A stretch of DNA of 64,000 bases, from positions 12,501 to 76,500 of the forward strand of contig OX596003.1 in NCBI GenBank assembly GCA_951394045.1. Reading direction: 5' to 3'. Source of the DNA: Nitzschia sp. DOCU1. Taxonomy: Eukaryota; Bacillariophyta; Bacillariophyceae; Bacillariales; Bacillariaceae. A program made the translations under genes and the position numbers. The notes under the pieces are model-generated. The model saw nothing but the letters and a program-made list of their open reading frames with translations. It had not been told where the DNA came from and made no database searches. Positions 55,513-64,000 of the stretch are shown one piece after another (the first letter of the stretch is position 1; each line of letters opens with the position of its first letter).

Positions 55513-55549
55513 TTCTATAAAAATTATAGAATTATCATTTTTAACTTTA

Positions 55550-57670
55550 TTAAATTCGAATTGTAATATCAAATTTTTGAGTTAATACATCTGTTAAATG
55601 TCGAACAATTGTTTCGATTTGTTCTGTTTGAAGTGTTTCGGCATCCGATTGAAATACAAGTTGTAAGCATAAACTTATATGATCTTGTGGAATAGATTTA
55701 CCTCTATATTCATCTAACAAATTCACTTCTTGTAGAAATTGACTTCCATTTAAATATAATAATTCTTGAATATTTTGAAAAGAAATATTATTTTTTACAA
55801 TAAAAGATAAATCTTTTATAATTTTTGGATACGATGAATAATCTCTATAAACGGCTAATTTCGTTTGTTGAATTTGACGTTTGATAATATCAAAATTAAA
55901 TTCAAATAGATATATATCAGTTGGAATGTTAAGTTTATTTGCTAATATTGGAGATACTTGTCCAAAGATTCCTAAATTTGTACCATCCGATAATACAAGT
56001 TGCGCCGTACAGTATAAATGAAATATATTTCGTTCTTTCATTGGGGTATACGATTTCCAATAGACTATAATATTTAATTTTTGAAATAATTGCTCTATTT
56101 TTCCTTTGGTTTCAAACCAACTTAATGACTGAAAAAATTCTGACCAATTTGATTTTGTTTTCACTCCCCCTAAAATTCCAGACACTACTTCTGTTTCACG
56201 AACAATCGACGAAGAATCCGTCAGAAATATATGGCCATATTCAAAACCTTCTACAATTGAATTTCCTTTTTTGAAATTTTCTTCGACTGTTTTCAATAAG
56301 TTTGGTAATAAGCTTGAACGTAAATTAGAATATTCTTTTACTAAAGGATTAATCAATGAAATCTCATTTTTTATATAAGTTTCACTAGGAACTAAAGAAT
56401 ATTGGATTAGTTCATTTAAACCTAAATTTACAAGACATGAGGTAAGCTTTTTACGAGTTTGATAATCAAAGTCTTCTGTTCCAATTGTTTTAAGGTTGGG
56501 TAATCTTGTCAAAAATTTATTAAACCCATAAATGCGACCAATCTCTTCAATTATATCAATTTCACGAACAATATCTTCATTTCGTAATGATGGGATACCA
56601 ATATCCCATTTGAATTCATTAGAATCATAAATTACTTGAAATTGTAATCGTTCCAACGCTTCCGTAATACTTTGAGGAGAAATATAAGTATACTCATCAT
56701 CGTTTTGTTTTTCAATCGGTCCTAATACTTGTTTAACTTGTTTATATTCCAATTGAATTCGTTTCTCTGGATCCTCAGTTAATTTTGCGATTGTATGAAG
56801 TTTACATTTTAATTTGGGATTATTAATTCGTAATAATGAAACAAAACGATAAACTGACTGGAATAGACTTGTTGGTTTCAACGATTTTTCATACCGAGAC
56901 GAACGATCTGTACGTAATCCTAATTTTCGTGATGTTTGTCGAATATGTGCGGCATTAAAAATACTAGCTTCTACAAATAAAGTTTTGGTACTTGATGAAT
57001 AATTACTATCTTCACTACCAATAATTCCAGCTATACTAATAGGCAAGTTATTTGCTTGAAGTACTAAAATAGATTCATCGAAAGAATAACTTGTGTAATT
57101 TCTGGCTGAGAAATTTCCAGAATTTTCTCCAGCAATCAATGATAATTGAATTTCCGAATCCTTGACTTTGGAATAAATTTTATCCAAATCATAAAATTCT
57201 AAAGGATATCCTGTTTCCAGTAGAATGTAATTTTGAAAATCCGTTAAAGTATTAGTAACGGCGAATCCAGATGCTAATAATTTTTGTTGTAACCATTTCG
57301 GTGAACTGAAATCACTTACATTTTCAATAATGAACGAACTAAATCCAGAGCAAGCCGTTTGACTTGGAGAAATTAATGGAATAGTTTCCAATAATTGAGA
57401 CCAGGGACAAACGTTGATAGAATACCTTGTTCGTTTAGGTATATTATTCAATAAAGCTGCAATTTCTAAAGACAGACCTTGAATGGATAAACTATCCGAT
57501 CGATTGGCTGTTGCAGAAATTTCTAAGGCTGTCGTCGTTGTATTCAATAATTCAACTTCTAAAATCTCTTCGACTTCAAATCCACCAAGAGTTAATCGAG
57601 TAATTAAATCGTCTAAATTAACTGTTGTAAGATTTACTAATTCATTAACCCATCGTAATGATATTTGCAT
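55550..57670 (-). CDS. pheT: Phenylalanyl-tRNA synthetase beta subunit
   Basis: A 706-residue PheT (also called syfB), which with a nuclear-encoded alpha subunit would charge plastid tRNA-Phe. N-terminal MQISLRWVNELVNL, editing-type B3/B4 domain (SDFQNY...YPLEFYDLDKI region and ARNYTSYSFDESILVLQANN), B5 domain (SPQSITEALERLQFQV), catalytic-like core and C-terminal anticodon-binding ferredoxin-like domain (YRDYSSYPKIIKDLSFIVKN to the end). The N-terminal tRNA-binding domain B2 of bacterial PheT (about 800 residues) is missing, as in other plastid copies. Confidence 0.93.
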   Translation of the reverse strand: MQISLRWVNELVNLTTVNLDDLITRLTLGGFEVEEILEVELLNTTTTALEISATANRSDSLSIQGLSLEIAALLNNIPKRTRYSINVCPWSQLLETIPLISPSQTACSGFSSFIIENVSDFSSPKWLQQKLLASGFAVTNTLTDFQNYILLETGYPLEFYDLDKIYSKVKDSEIQLSLIAGENSGNFSARNYTSYSFDESILVLQANNLPISIAGIIGSEDSNYSSSTKTLFVEASIFNAAHIRQTSRKLGLRTDRSSRYEKSLKPTSLFQSVYRFVSLLRINNPKLKCKLHTIAKLTEDPEKRIQLEYKQVKQVLGPIEKQNDDEYTYISPQSITEALERLQFQVIYDSNEFKWDIGIPSLRNEDIVREIDIIEEIGRIYGFNKFLTRLPNLKTIGTEDFDYQTRKKLTSCLVNLGLNELIQYSLVPSETYIKNEISLINPLVKEYSNLRSSLLPNLLKTVEENFKKGNSIVEGFEYGHIFLTDSSSIVRETEVVSGILGGVKTKSNWSEFFQSLSWFETKGKIEQLFQKLNIIVYWKSYTPMKERNIFHLYCTAQLVLSDGTNLGIFGQVSPILANKLNIPTDIYLFEFNFDIIKRQIQQTKLAVYRDYSSYPKIIKDLSFIVKNNISFQNIQELLYLNGSQFLQEVNLLDEYRGKSIPQDHISLCLQLVFQSDAETLQTEQIETIVRHLTDVLTQKFDITIRI

Positions 57671-57699
57671 TTTTGAATTTTTATAATATTTTTAGGTAA

Positions 57700-58047
57700 T
57701 TAACTAGCTTTTGTAAATACTAATCCATTTGTTGTTCCATAACGTTCCATAAATCTCATAAATCGTTCCCAAGCTTTTGGACTTTTCATAATATAAATCG
57801 ATTCAATAGTTTCTGGCTTTCCATTAATAAAATGAGCATTTATATCTCGAGTTTCTAAAATTCCTTCTTCATCAATTAAGTACATTCCAGTAATTTCCCC
57901 TTCTTTTGCTGTACTTTTATCTAAAATATTTGGATTTTTGAAACGAAACGTGGCGGTTCCTGTACTCCCATCTCGTGATCGGGTTAAACGAACATCTGGT
58001 AAGACTTGCTCATCTAAGCCTTTTATAAATTGAATTTTAGCTTCCAT
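57700..58047 (-). CDS. psb28: Photosystem II assembly protein Psb28
   Basis: A 115-residue soluble protein ([40 protein letters not shown]), the family formerly called PsbW or Ycf79. Psb28 binds the stromal face of a PSII assembly intermediate near CP47 and b559. Confidence 0.95.
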   Translation of the reverse strand: MEAKIQFIKGLDEQVLPDVRLTRSRDGSTGTATFRFKNPNILDKSTAKEGEITGMYLIDEEGILETRDINAHFINGKPETIESIYIMKSPKAWERFMRFMERYGTTNGLVFTKAS

Positions 58048-58159
58048 AATTCGATATTTATTTTAGAATAATAATCTATAATAATTATCTTCATTATGCA
58101 GTTTCTAAAATTAGAAAACAACTTTTTTGAATATAAAATTCTTTAATAGAAATTACGAA

Positions 58160-58231
58160 CTGGGGTGGCAGGATTTGAACCTACGAATGGCGGAGTCAAA
58201 GTCCGCAGCCTTACCACTTGGCGACACCCCA
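58160..58231 (-). tRNA. trnQ(uug): tRNA-Gln(UUG)
   Basis: Acceptor TGGGGTG/CACCCCA with the U1-A72 pair typical of tRNA-Gln, anticodon loop CTTTGAC (TTG), T arm GTAGGTTCAAATCCTGC (one mismatch). Confidence 0.94.
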
Positions 58232-58274
58232 AAATCTTATTTAAAATAAGATTAAATCATGATACGTAAAGTAT

Positions 58275-58348
58275 TGGGCAAGAAGGGATTCGAACCCCTG
58301 ACACCGTGGTTCGTAGCCACGTGCTCTAGTCCACTGAGCTACAAGCCC
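58275..58348 (-). tRNA. trnR(acg): tRNA-Arg(ACG)
   Basis: Anticodon loop CTACGAA (ACG; A34 is expected to be edited to inosine), T arm GGGGTTCGAATCCC, acceptor GGGCTTG facing CTTGCCC with two U-U apposed pairs, as in other plastid trnR(acg). Confidence 0.93.
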
Positions 58349-58501
58349 CAAACATGATTTTAATTATGAATTATACTCGAATTGCAATTCATTCGTAAAG
58401 TTAAAAAAAATGAAAAGAGTTGAATTTTCTACTTGTAAAATAATAAGGAATTTGTTTAGAGTAATTCGTTAACTATTATTATTAATACAACTACAAAAAA
58501 A

Positions 58502-60103
58502 ATGGCAAAAAAAATTTTATATCAAGATAATGCTCGTCGAGCTTTAGAGCGTGGAATGGAAATTATGGTAGAAGCAGTTTCTGTTACTTTAGGACCCAAA
58601 GGTCGAAATGTAGTATTAGAAAAAGCCTATGGATCTCCACAAATTGTAAATGATGGAGTTACAATTGCAAAAGAAATTAGTTTAACCGATCATATTGAAA
58701 ATACAGGTGTTTCATTAATTCGTCAAGCTGCTTCTAAAACAAATGATGTTGCTGGTGATGGAACAACAACTGCAACTGTTTTAGCTTATGCAATGGTAAA
58801 AGAAGGTTTAAAAAATGTGGCAGCTGGAGCAAACCCTATTTCGATCAAATTAGGAATGGAAAAGGCAACTCAATATCTAGTTACCCAAATCAATGAGTTC
58901 GCTCAACCAGTGGAAGACATTCAAGCCATTCAACATGTAGCTTCTATTTCAGCAGGTAATGATGACGTAATTGGTTCGTTAATTGCTGATGCTTTAGCAA
59001 AGGTTGGAAAAGAAGGTGTTATCTCCTTAGAAGAAGGAAAAGGAATTGTAACCGAATTAGAAATTACAGAAGGAATGAAGTTAGAAAAAGGATTTATCTC
59101 TCCATATTTCATTACTAATACTGATAAAATGGAAGTTTCTTATGACAATCCTTATATATTAATCACAGATAAACGAATTACATTAGTTCAACAAGATTTA
59201 TTACCAATTTTAGAACAAATTACAAAAACAAAACGACCTCTTCTTATTATTGCAGAAGATGTTGAAAAAGAAGCATTAGCGACGTTAATTTTAAATAAAT
59301 TACGTGGAATTGTGAATGTTGTTGCGATTCGGGCTCCAGGATTTGGTGAATTACGAAAACAAATGTTAGCTGATATTGCAATATTAACTGGAGGAACCGT
59401 TGTTACTCAAGATGCGGGATTAAGTTTAGATACAATTCAATTAAATTTATTGGGTCAAGCTCGTCGAATTATTGTTACAAAAGATACAACAACTATTGTT
59501 GCGGATGGTCAAACATTAAATGATATTAAAGTTCGATGTGAACAATTAAGAAAACAAGCTAATCTAGCAGATACTGCTTATGAAAAAGAAAAATTACAAG
59601 ATCGAATTGCAAAATTGTCTGGTGGAATTGCGGTTATTAAAGTTGGTGCGGTAACCGAAACTGAAATGAAAGACAAAAAATTACGATTAGAAGATGCGAT
59701 TAATGCAACAAGAGCCGCTGTTGAAGAAGGAATTGTTCCAGGTGGAGGAGCAACCTTAGCTCATTTATCTGAGAATTTAGTTACTTGGTCTAAAAATAAT
59801 TTAAAAGAAGATGAGTTTATAGGAGCAATGATTATTTCTAGAGCTATTTTAGCACCATTAAAACGAATTGCGGAAAATGCTGGTATTAACGGTCCTGTAA
59901 TTATTGAAGAAGTTCAACAACAAGAATTTGAAATTGGTTACAATGCGGCCAAAAATACATTTGGAAATATGTATGAAGAAGGAATTGTAGATCCTGCAAA
60001 AGTAACTCGTTCTGGATTACAAAATGCAACATCCATTGCAAGTATGATTTTAACAACGGAATGTATTATTGTGGATGATAATATTACTTCCAGCGAATAT
60101 TAA
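58502..60103 (+). CDS. groEL: 60 kDa chaperonin GroEL
   Basis: A 533-residue Cpn60 that folds stromal proteins including Rubisco large subunit. ATP-binding [16 protein letters not shown] and the equatorial/apical signatures ([40 protein letters not shown]) are conserved. The GGM-type tail of bacteria is absent. Preceded by two tRNA genes on the other strand. Confidence 0.97.
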   Translation: MAKKILYQDNARRALERGMEIMVEAVSVTLGPKGRNVVLEKAYGSPQIVNDGVTIAKEISLTDHIENTGVSLIRQAASKTNDVAGDGTTTATVLAYAMVKEGLKNVAAGANPISIKLGMEKATQYLVTQINEFAQPVEDIQAIQHVASISAGNDDVIGSLIADALAKVGKEGVISLEEGKGIVTELEITEGMKLEKGFISPYFITNTDKMEVSYDNPYILITDKRITLVQQDLLPILEQITKTKRPLLIIAEDVEKEALATLILNKLRGIVNVVAIRAPGFGELRKQMLADIAILTGGTVVTQDAGLSLDTIQLNLLGQARRIIVTKDTTTIVADGQTLNDIKVRCEQLRKQANLADTAYEKEKLQDRIAKLSGGIAVIKVGAVTETEMKDKKLRLEDAINATRAAVEEGIVPGGGATLAHLSENLVTWSKNNLKEDEFIGAMIISRAILAPLKRIAENAGINGPVIIEEVQQQEFEIGYNAAKNTFGNMYEEGIVDPAKVTRSGLQNATSIASMILTTECIIVDDNITSSEY

Positions 60104-60143
60104 TATTAATTTATTAATATTCGTTGAAAGTGAAAATAATTTC

Positions 60144-61985
60144 TTATAAATCATTTAAGTTTGACATTGGATCTGAATTTGATTCAAAATCAGCCTTTGA
60201 AGCCATCATTTCAGTCATTGCTGTTTTTAACTCTTCTAACGAAGATTTTAAACTATCCATTTGATCATTTTGACTTGCTTGTCGAATTCTTTCAATTAAT
60301 TTAGAAATCGTTTCTTGTTTTTCATTACCAATTTTATCTTTTAATAAGGTTAATTCTTTTTCCGCTTCAAAACATAACGCTTCGGCTTGATTTTTTAAAT
60401 CAATTGTTTCTTTTTTTTCTTTATCCGCGGAAGCGTATTTTTCAGCATCTGCTAACATACTTTCAACTTCACTTTCATTTAATGTAGAAGCGCCTTGAAT
60501 AGTTACAGATTGTTCTACGCCAGTTTCTTTTTCTTTTGCTTTTACCGATAAGATACCATCTACATCAATATCAAATGTTACTTCAATTTGTGGAACACCT
60601 CGATTTGCTGACGGAATTCCATCTAATCGGAAATTACCTAAGCTTTTATTACCATTTACAAGTTCGCGTTCTCCTTGTAAAATATGAATTTCTACATTTG
60701 TTTGATTATCTACAGCTGTTGAGAACATTTCTGATTTTTTCACCGGAATTGTTGTGTTTCGAGCAATAATTTTTGTCATAACACCACCTAATGTTTCAAC
60801 CCCTAACGATAATGGAGTAACATCTAATAATAAGATATCTTTAATTTCACCGGCTAAAATACCTGCTTGAATCGCAGCTCCAATCGCCACAACTTCGTCT
60901 GGATTTACCGATTGATTCGGTTTTTTTCCAGTTAAGGACTCAACTAATTGCTGAATTGCAGGAATTCGTGTCGAACCACCAACTAAAACTACTTCATTAA
61001 TATCAGATTTATCTAATCGTGCATCTGTTAACGCTTTTTCTACTGGAATTCGACACCGAGCAATTAAATTTTCACATAATTTTTCAAACGTTTCTCGAGT
61101 TAATTCTTTATCAATATGTTTTGGACCCGTTTGATCAGCAGTAATAAATGGTAATGAAATATTAGTTTTATCAACCGTTGATAATTCCATTTTTGCTTTT
61201 TCAGCCGCTTCTGTTAATCGTTGTAAAGCTTGAATATCTGTTGATAAATCAATTCCTTCTTGTTCTTTAAAATCCTTCATTAACCAGTTCACTAAAACCT
61301 TATCAAAATCATCTCCTCCTAAATTAGTATCTCCAGCTGTTGCTAAAACTTCAAAAATTCCATCCCCTACTTCTAAAATTGAAACATCAAAAGTTCCCCC
61401 GCCTAAATCAAAAACAAGAATTGTTTCATTTTGTTTTTTGTCTAAACCATAAGCCAATGATGCTGCTGTTGGTTCATTAATAATTCGTAAAACTTCAACT
61501 CCGGCAATTTTGCCAGCATCCATTGTTGCTTGTCTTTGAGAATCATTAAAATAAGCAGGAACGGTTATAACCGCTTGAGTTACATCTTGGCTTAAATAAG
61601 TTTTGGCATCACTAATTAGTTTTCGTAACACTTGAGCCGAGATTTCTTCAGGGCTAAATTCTTTATTTAATGCTGGACATTTAATCTTAATGTTGTCATT
61701 AGAATCCTTTGTTACTTTATATGGTAACTGTTTTGCTTCTGCCGAGATTTCACTTTCTTTTGATCCAATAAATCGTTTTACTGAAAAGAAGGTATTTTCT
61801 GGATTAATTACAGCTTGTCGTTTTGCAATTTGTCCTACCAATAACTCTTGTTTTTTTGTATATGCCACAATCGAAGGTGTTGTTCTTAATCCTTCTGCGT
61901 TAATAATTACGCTTGGTTGTCCACCTTCGATAGCCGCTACTACAGAATTTGTCGTACCTAAATCAATTCCTACAACTTTTGCCAT
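60144..61985 (-). CDS. dnaK: Hsp70 chaperone DnaK
   Basis: A 613-residue plastid Hsp70. N-terminal ATPase domain with GIDLGTTNS at 6-14, [33 protein letters not shown] and [13 protein letters not shown]; then the substrate domain ([14 protein letters not shown], and the linker DILLLDV) and a helical lid with a short tail. Convergent with groEL across 40 bases. Confidence 0.97.
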   Translation of the reverse strand: MAKVVGIDLGTTNSVVAAIEGGQPSVIINAEGLRTTPSIVAYTKKQELLVGQIAKRQAVINPENTFFSVKRFIGSKESEISAEAKQLPYKVTKDSNDNIKIKCPALNKEFSPEEISAQVLRKLISDAKTYLSQDVTQAVITVPAYFNDSQRQATMDAGKIAGVEVLRIINEPTAASLAYGLDKKQNETILVFDLGGGTFDVSILEVGDGIFEVLATAGDTNLGGDDFDKVLVNWLMKDFKEQEGIDLSTDIQALQRLTEAAEKAKMELSTVDKTNISLPFITADQTGPKHIDKELTRETFEKLCENLIARCRIPVEKALTDARLDKSDINEVVLVGGSTRIPAIQQLVESLTGKKPNQSVNPDEVVAIGAAIQAGILAGEIKDILLLDVTPLSLGVETLGGVMTKIIARNTTIPVKKSEMFSTAVDNQTNVEIHILQGERELVNGNKSLGNFRLDGIPSANRGVPQIEVTFDIDVDGILSVKAKEKETGVEQSVTIQGASTLNESEVESMLADAEKYASADKEKKETIDLKNQAEALCFEAEKELTLLKDKIGNEKQETISKLIERIRQASQNDQMDSLKSSLEELKTAMTEMMASKADFESNSDPMSNLNDL

Positions 61986-62230
61986 ATCGTTAATATATTA
62001 TTTATTATTAGTTTTAGTAATAATTATAAAGTATTGAGAGAATCTTTCTGTAACCTCAACATCCGTAAGAATTTACTTTTAAATAACAGTGTTAATATAT
62101 GTCTTGTAGACAAAATGAATAGAGCAAATTATACTCTCGAATAGGATTTACTAATTTTAATTAGTTTATCAAATTCTTAAACTTTAAATTCTATTGTTAA
62201 TTTGTTATAAAAACTATTTGGAGGACTACC

Positions 62231-62854
62231 GTGAGTGTAGGTTTATTAGGAAATAAAATTGGTATGACACAAATTTTTGATGAAGCTGGAAATATTATTC
62301 CAGTTACCATTCTAAAAGTTGGTCCATGTGTTGTTACACAAGTAAAAACAGAATTAAAAGAAGGTTACGATTCAATTCAAGTTGGCTATAGTAATGTTTC
62401 AAGTAAATATCTAACTCAGCCAGAATTAGGCCATTTACAAAAATCAAATATCCAGCCTTTAAAATATTTAAGAGAATTTCGAATTGAGAGTAATCATGAC
62501 TTTGAAGTTGGACAAACTTTAAAAGTAGATTTACTGTCTTCGGGTCAACTCGTAGATATTCAAGGAAAAACAATTGGAAAAGGATTTACTGGATTACAAA
62601 AACGTCATAATTTTGCACGCGGGCCAATGACACATGGTTCTAAAAATCATCGTGCACCTGGTTCAATTGGTATGGGTACAACTCCAGGTCGTGTTTTACC
62701 AGGTAAAAAAATGGCTGGGCAAGTAGGGAACAAAATTACAACAATTAAAAAATTAAAAGTTATTCAATTAAATCTAGAAGAAAATATTTTAGTTGTGAAA
62801 GGTTCTGTTCCAGGAAAGCCGGGAAATTTAGTAAGTATTATTCCTTCAAACTAA
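62231..62854 (+). CDS. rpl3: 50S ribosomal protein L3, GTG start
   Basis: A 207-residue L3 starting at GTG (read as Met) with GGAGG nine bases upstream: [20 protein letters not shown]. The loop that reaches the peptidyl transferase centre ([40 protein letters not shown]) is normal. First gene of the plastid S10/spc-like ribosomal operon. Confidence 0.96.
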   Translation: MSVGLLGNKIGMTQIFDEAGNIIPVTILKVGPCVVTQVKTELKEGYDSIQVGYSNVSSKYLTQPELGHLQKSNIQPLKYLREFRIESNHDFEVGQTLKVDLLSSGQLVDIQGKTIGKGFTGLQKRHNFARGPMTHGSKNHRAPGSIGMGTTPGRVLPGKKMAGQVGNKITTIKKLKVIQLNLEENILVVKGSVPGKPGNLVSIIPSN

Positions 62855-62894
62855 TAACGATTCAAGTCAAACCTTATTATTAGCAAAATCAAGT

Positions 62895-63542
62895 ATGACC
62901 GTTCAAAAATTTATAAAATATACTCCTTTAGATTTAACAGGAAAACCTTTAGAAGGTACTCAAGAATTACAATTAAATGTTTTGGAAACTTCGGGTAATT
63001 ATTTATTACATAAAGATCTTTTAAGACATTATAATTCTCAACGTCAAGGAACTGTTTCCACGAAAACTCGAAGTGAAGTTCGAGGTGGTGGCCGTAAACC
63101 ATGGCGTCAAAAAGGAACAGGTCGAGCAAGAGCTGGTTCTAATCGTTCACCTTTATGGAAAGGTGGTGGTGTTACTTTTGGGCCAAAACCAAAAACTGTT
63201 TCAATAAAATTAAATAAAAAAGAACGCCGGTTAGCTTTACAAACGTTATTGTATAACAAAAAAAATGCTATTTTAGTTATTGAAAATTTAGAGAATGGAG
63301 TACCAGATTCTAAGACAAAAAGCTTTTTAGACATTTGTCAAAAATGTTCTGTAAATTTAGATCAAAAAGTATTAGTCGTTGTTGCTCAAAAAACACTTTC
63401 GTTAAAATTAGCAACGCAAAATATCAAAAATGTCGAACTAATTTTAGCTTCAAATTTGAATACGCTTAGTGTATTAAAAGCAAAACAAATTCTTTTAACT
63501 CCATTAGCCTTAAATACTATAAAGGAGATTTATTGTGATTAA
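62895..63542 (+). CDS. rpl4: 50S ribosomal protein L4
   Basis: A 215-residue L4 with the extended loop that enters the ribosome exit tunnel ([39 protein letters not shown]). Overlaps rpl23 by 8 bases. Confidence 0.96.
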   Translation: MTVQKFIKYTPLDLTGKPLEGTQELQLNVLETSGNYLLHKDLLRHYNSQRQGTVSTKTRSEVRGGGRKPWRQKGTGRARAGSNRSPLWKGGGVTFGPKPKTVSIKLNKKERRLALQTLLYNKKNAILVIENLENGVPDSKTKSFLDICQKCSVNLDQKVLVVVAQKTLSLKLATQNIKNVELILASNLNTLSVLKAKQILLTPLALNTIKEIYCD

Positions 63543-63834
63543 CTCTTCCGATTCGAATGCACAAATTATCAAATACCCTATTATTACAGATAAAGCGACA
63601 AGACTTTTAGAAAACAATCAGTACAGTTTTATCGTTGATCGTTATTCAGATAAACTTACAATTAAAGCTGCAATTGAATACTTATTCAATGTTAAAGTAA
63701 TAAACGTAAATACATGTCGTCTTCCTCGTAAGAAAAAACGTGTTGGTAAATTTATTGGCTGGAAACCCCAATATAAAAAAGCAATTGTAAGTTTAAAAGA
63801 AGGTGACGTAATAAACTTATTTACTGAAAATTAA
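63535..63834 (+). CDS. rpl23: 50S ribosomal protein L23, GTG start
   Basis: A 99-residue L23 at the tunnel exit ([40 protein letters not shown]). It starts at GTG, inside the last codons of rpl4, with AAAGGAG about 9 bases upstream, so translation is coupled to rpl4. Confidence 0.95.
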   Translation: MINSSDSNAQIIKYPIITDKATRLLENNQYSFIVDRYSDKLTIKAAIEYLFNVKVINVNTCRLPRKKKRVGKFIGWKPQYKKAIVSLKEGDVINLFTEN

Positions 63835-63857
63835 TAATTAAAAAACTACTAACGTTT

Positions 63858-64000
63858 ATGAGTATTCGTCTTTATAAATCATATACACCAGGTACAAGAA
63901 ATCGAGCACTTTCGGCGTTTACGGAAATCACAAAGTCAAAACCCGAAAAAAGTTTACTTCAAAAAAATCATCGGAATAAAGGACGAAATAATCGTGGTAT
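63858..64000 (+). CDS. rpl2: 50S ribosomal protein L2, 5' part
   Basis: 47 codons are visible before the window ends ([20 protein letters not shown], then [10 protein letters not shown]). This is the normal L2 start. It continues the rpl3-rpl4-rpl23-rpl2 order. Confidence 0.95.
   Translation, partial: MSIRLYKSYTPGTRNRALSAFTEITKSKPEKSLLQKNHRNKGRNNRG

Overview
The window is a stretch of plastid genome from a diatom, or at least a red-lineage heterokont alga. The evidence is: plastid photosystem genes with algal extras (psbY, psb28, psaE, psaF, psaL, psb30); red-type form ID Rubisco (rbcL-rbcS) with its activase gene cbbX and the LysR regulator rbcR; plastid-encoded clpC, ftsH, secA, dnaK, groEL, sufB/sufC, thiG/thiS and pheT; the diatom-type reading frames ycf89 and ycf90; AT-rich spacers; intron-free tRNAs; and strong hairpins between genes. 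I cannot name the species.

Layout. 1-7.1 kb: end of psaI, psbD-psbC (overlapping, GTG start), trnK, psb30, psbZ, trnG(gcc), trnE, ycf90, then on the minus strand psbEFLJ, trnG(ucc), a small RNA candidate, ycf4 and petL. 7.3-15.9 kb: psaL, cbbX, ycf39, ycf41, psbI, psaF-psaJ and psaA-psaB, all plus strand. 16.1-16.9 kb: a broken minus-strand reading frame of unlike composition. 17-19 kb: rbcL-rbcS. 19.4-26 kb: sufB-sufC, then the ATP synthase cluster atpI-H-G-F-D-A. 26-28.4 kb: ftsH (minus), psaE (plus) and a probable SRP RNA gene (ffs). 29-36.8 kb: trnP, ycf89, an unrecognised membrane-protein ORF of 383 codons (minus), and the rRNA operon rrs-trnI-trnA-rrl-rrf. In diatoms this block usually lies in the inverted repeat, but no second copy is in this window. 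37-44 kb: clpC, trnL(uaa), ccsA, psaC, psbY, thiG, trnN, rps6 (all minus). 44-53 kb: rpl32, trnL(uag), rbcR, rpl21, rpl27, secA, rpl34, ycf46, ccs1, psbA (plus). 53.7-58.3 kb: ycf35, rps16, rps4, trnH, pheT, psb28, trnQ and trnR on minus, thiS on plus. 58.5-64 kb: groEL (plus), dnaK (minus), then the ribosomal protein operon rpl3-rpl4-rpl23-rpl2, cut by the window end.

How the parts work together. Most genes build or maintain photosynthesis: PSII (psbA, C, D, E, F, I, J, L, Y, Z, 28, 30), PSI (psaA, B, C, E, F, I, J, L with Ycf4 for assembly), cytochrome b6f (petL, with ccsA/ccs1 for c-type cytochrome maturation), ATP synthase, and carbon fixation. FtsH, ClpC, DnaK and GroEL give quality control, SecA and the probable SRP RNA serve protein targeting, SufB/C make Fe-S clusters, and ThiG/ThiS make the thiazole of thiamine.

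The parts that ordinary plastid annotation does not explain are: the 383-codon ORF between ycf89 and rrs, the disrupted ORF between psaB and rbcS, a split small ORF between ccsA and psaC, a small cloverleaf-like RNA candidate upstream of trnG(ucc), and several very long perfect palindromes (38, 34 and 22 bp arms). No database search was possible. Assignments rest on recognition of protein families and on motifs and structures read by eye.
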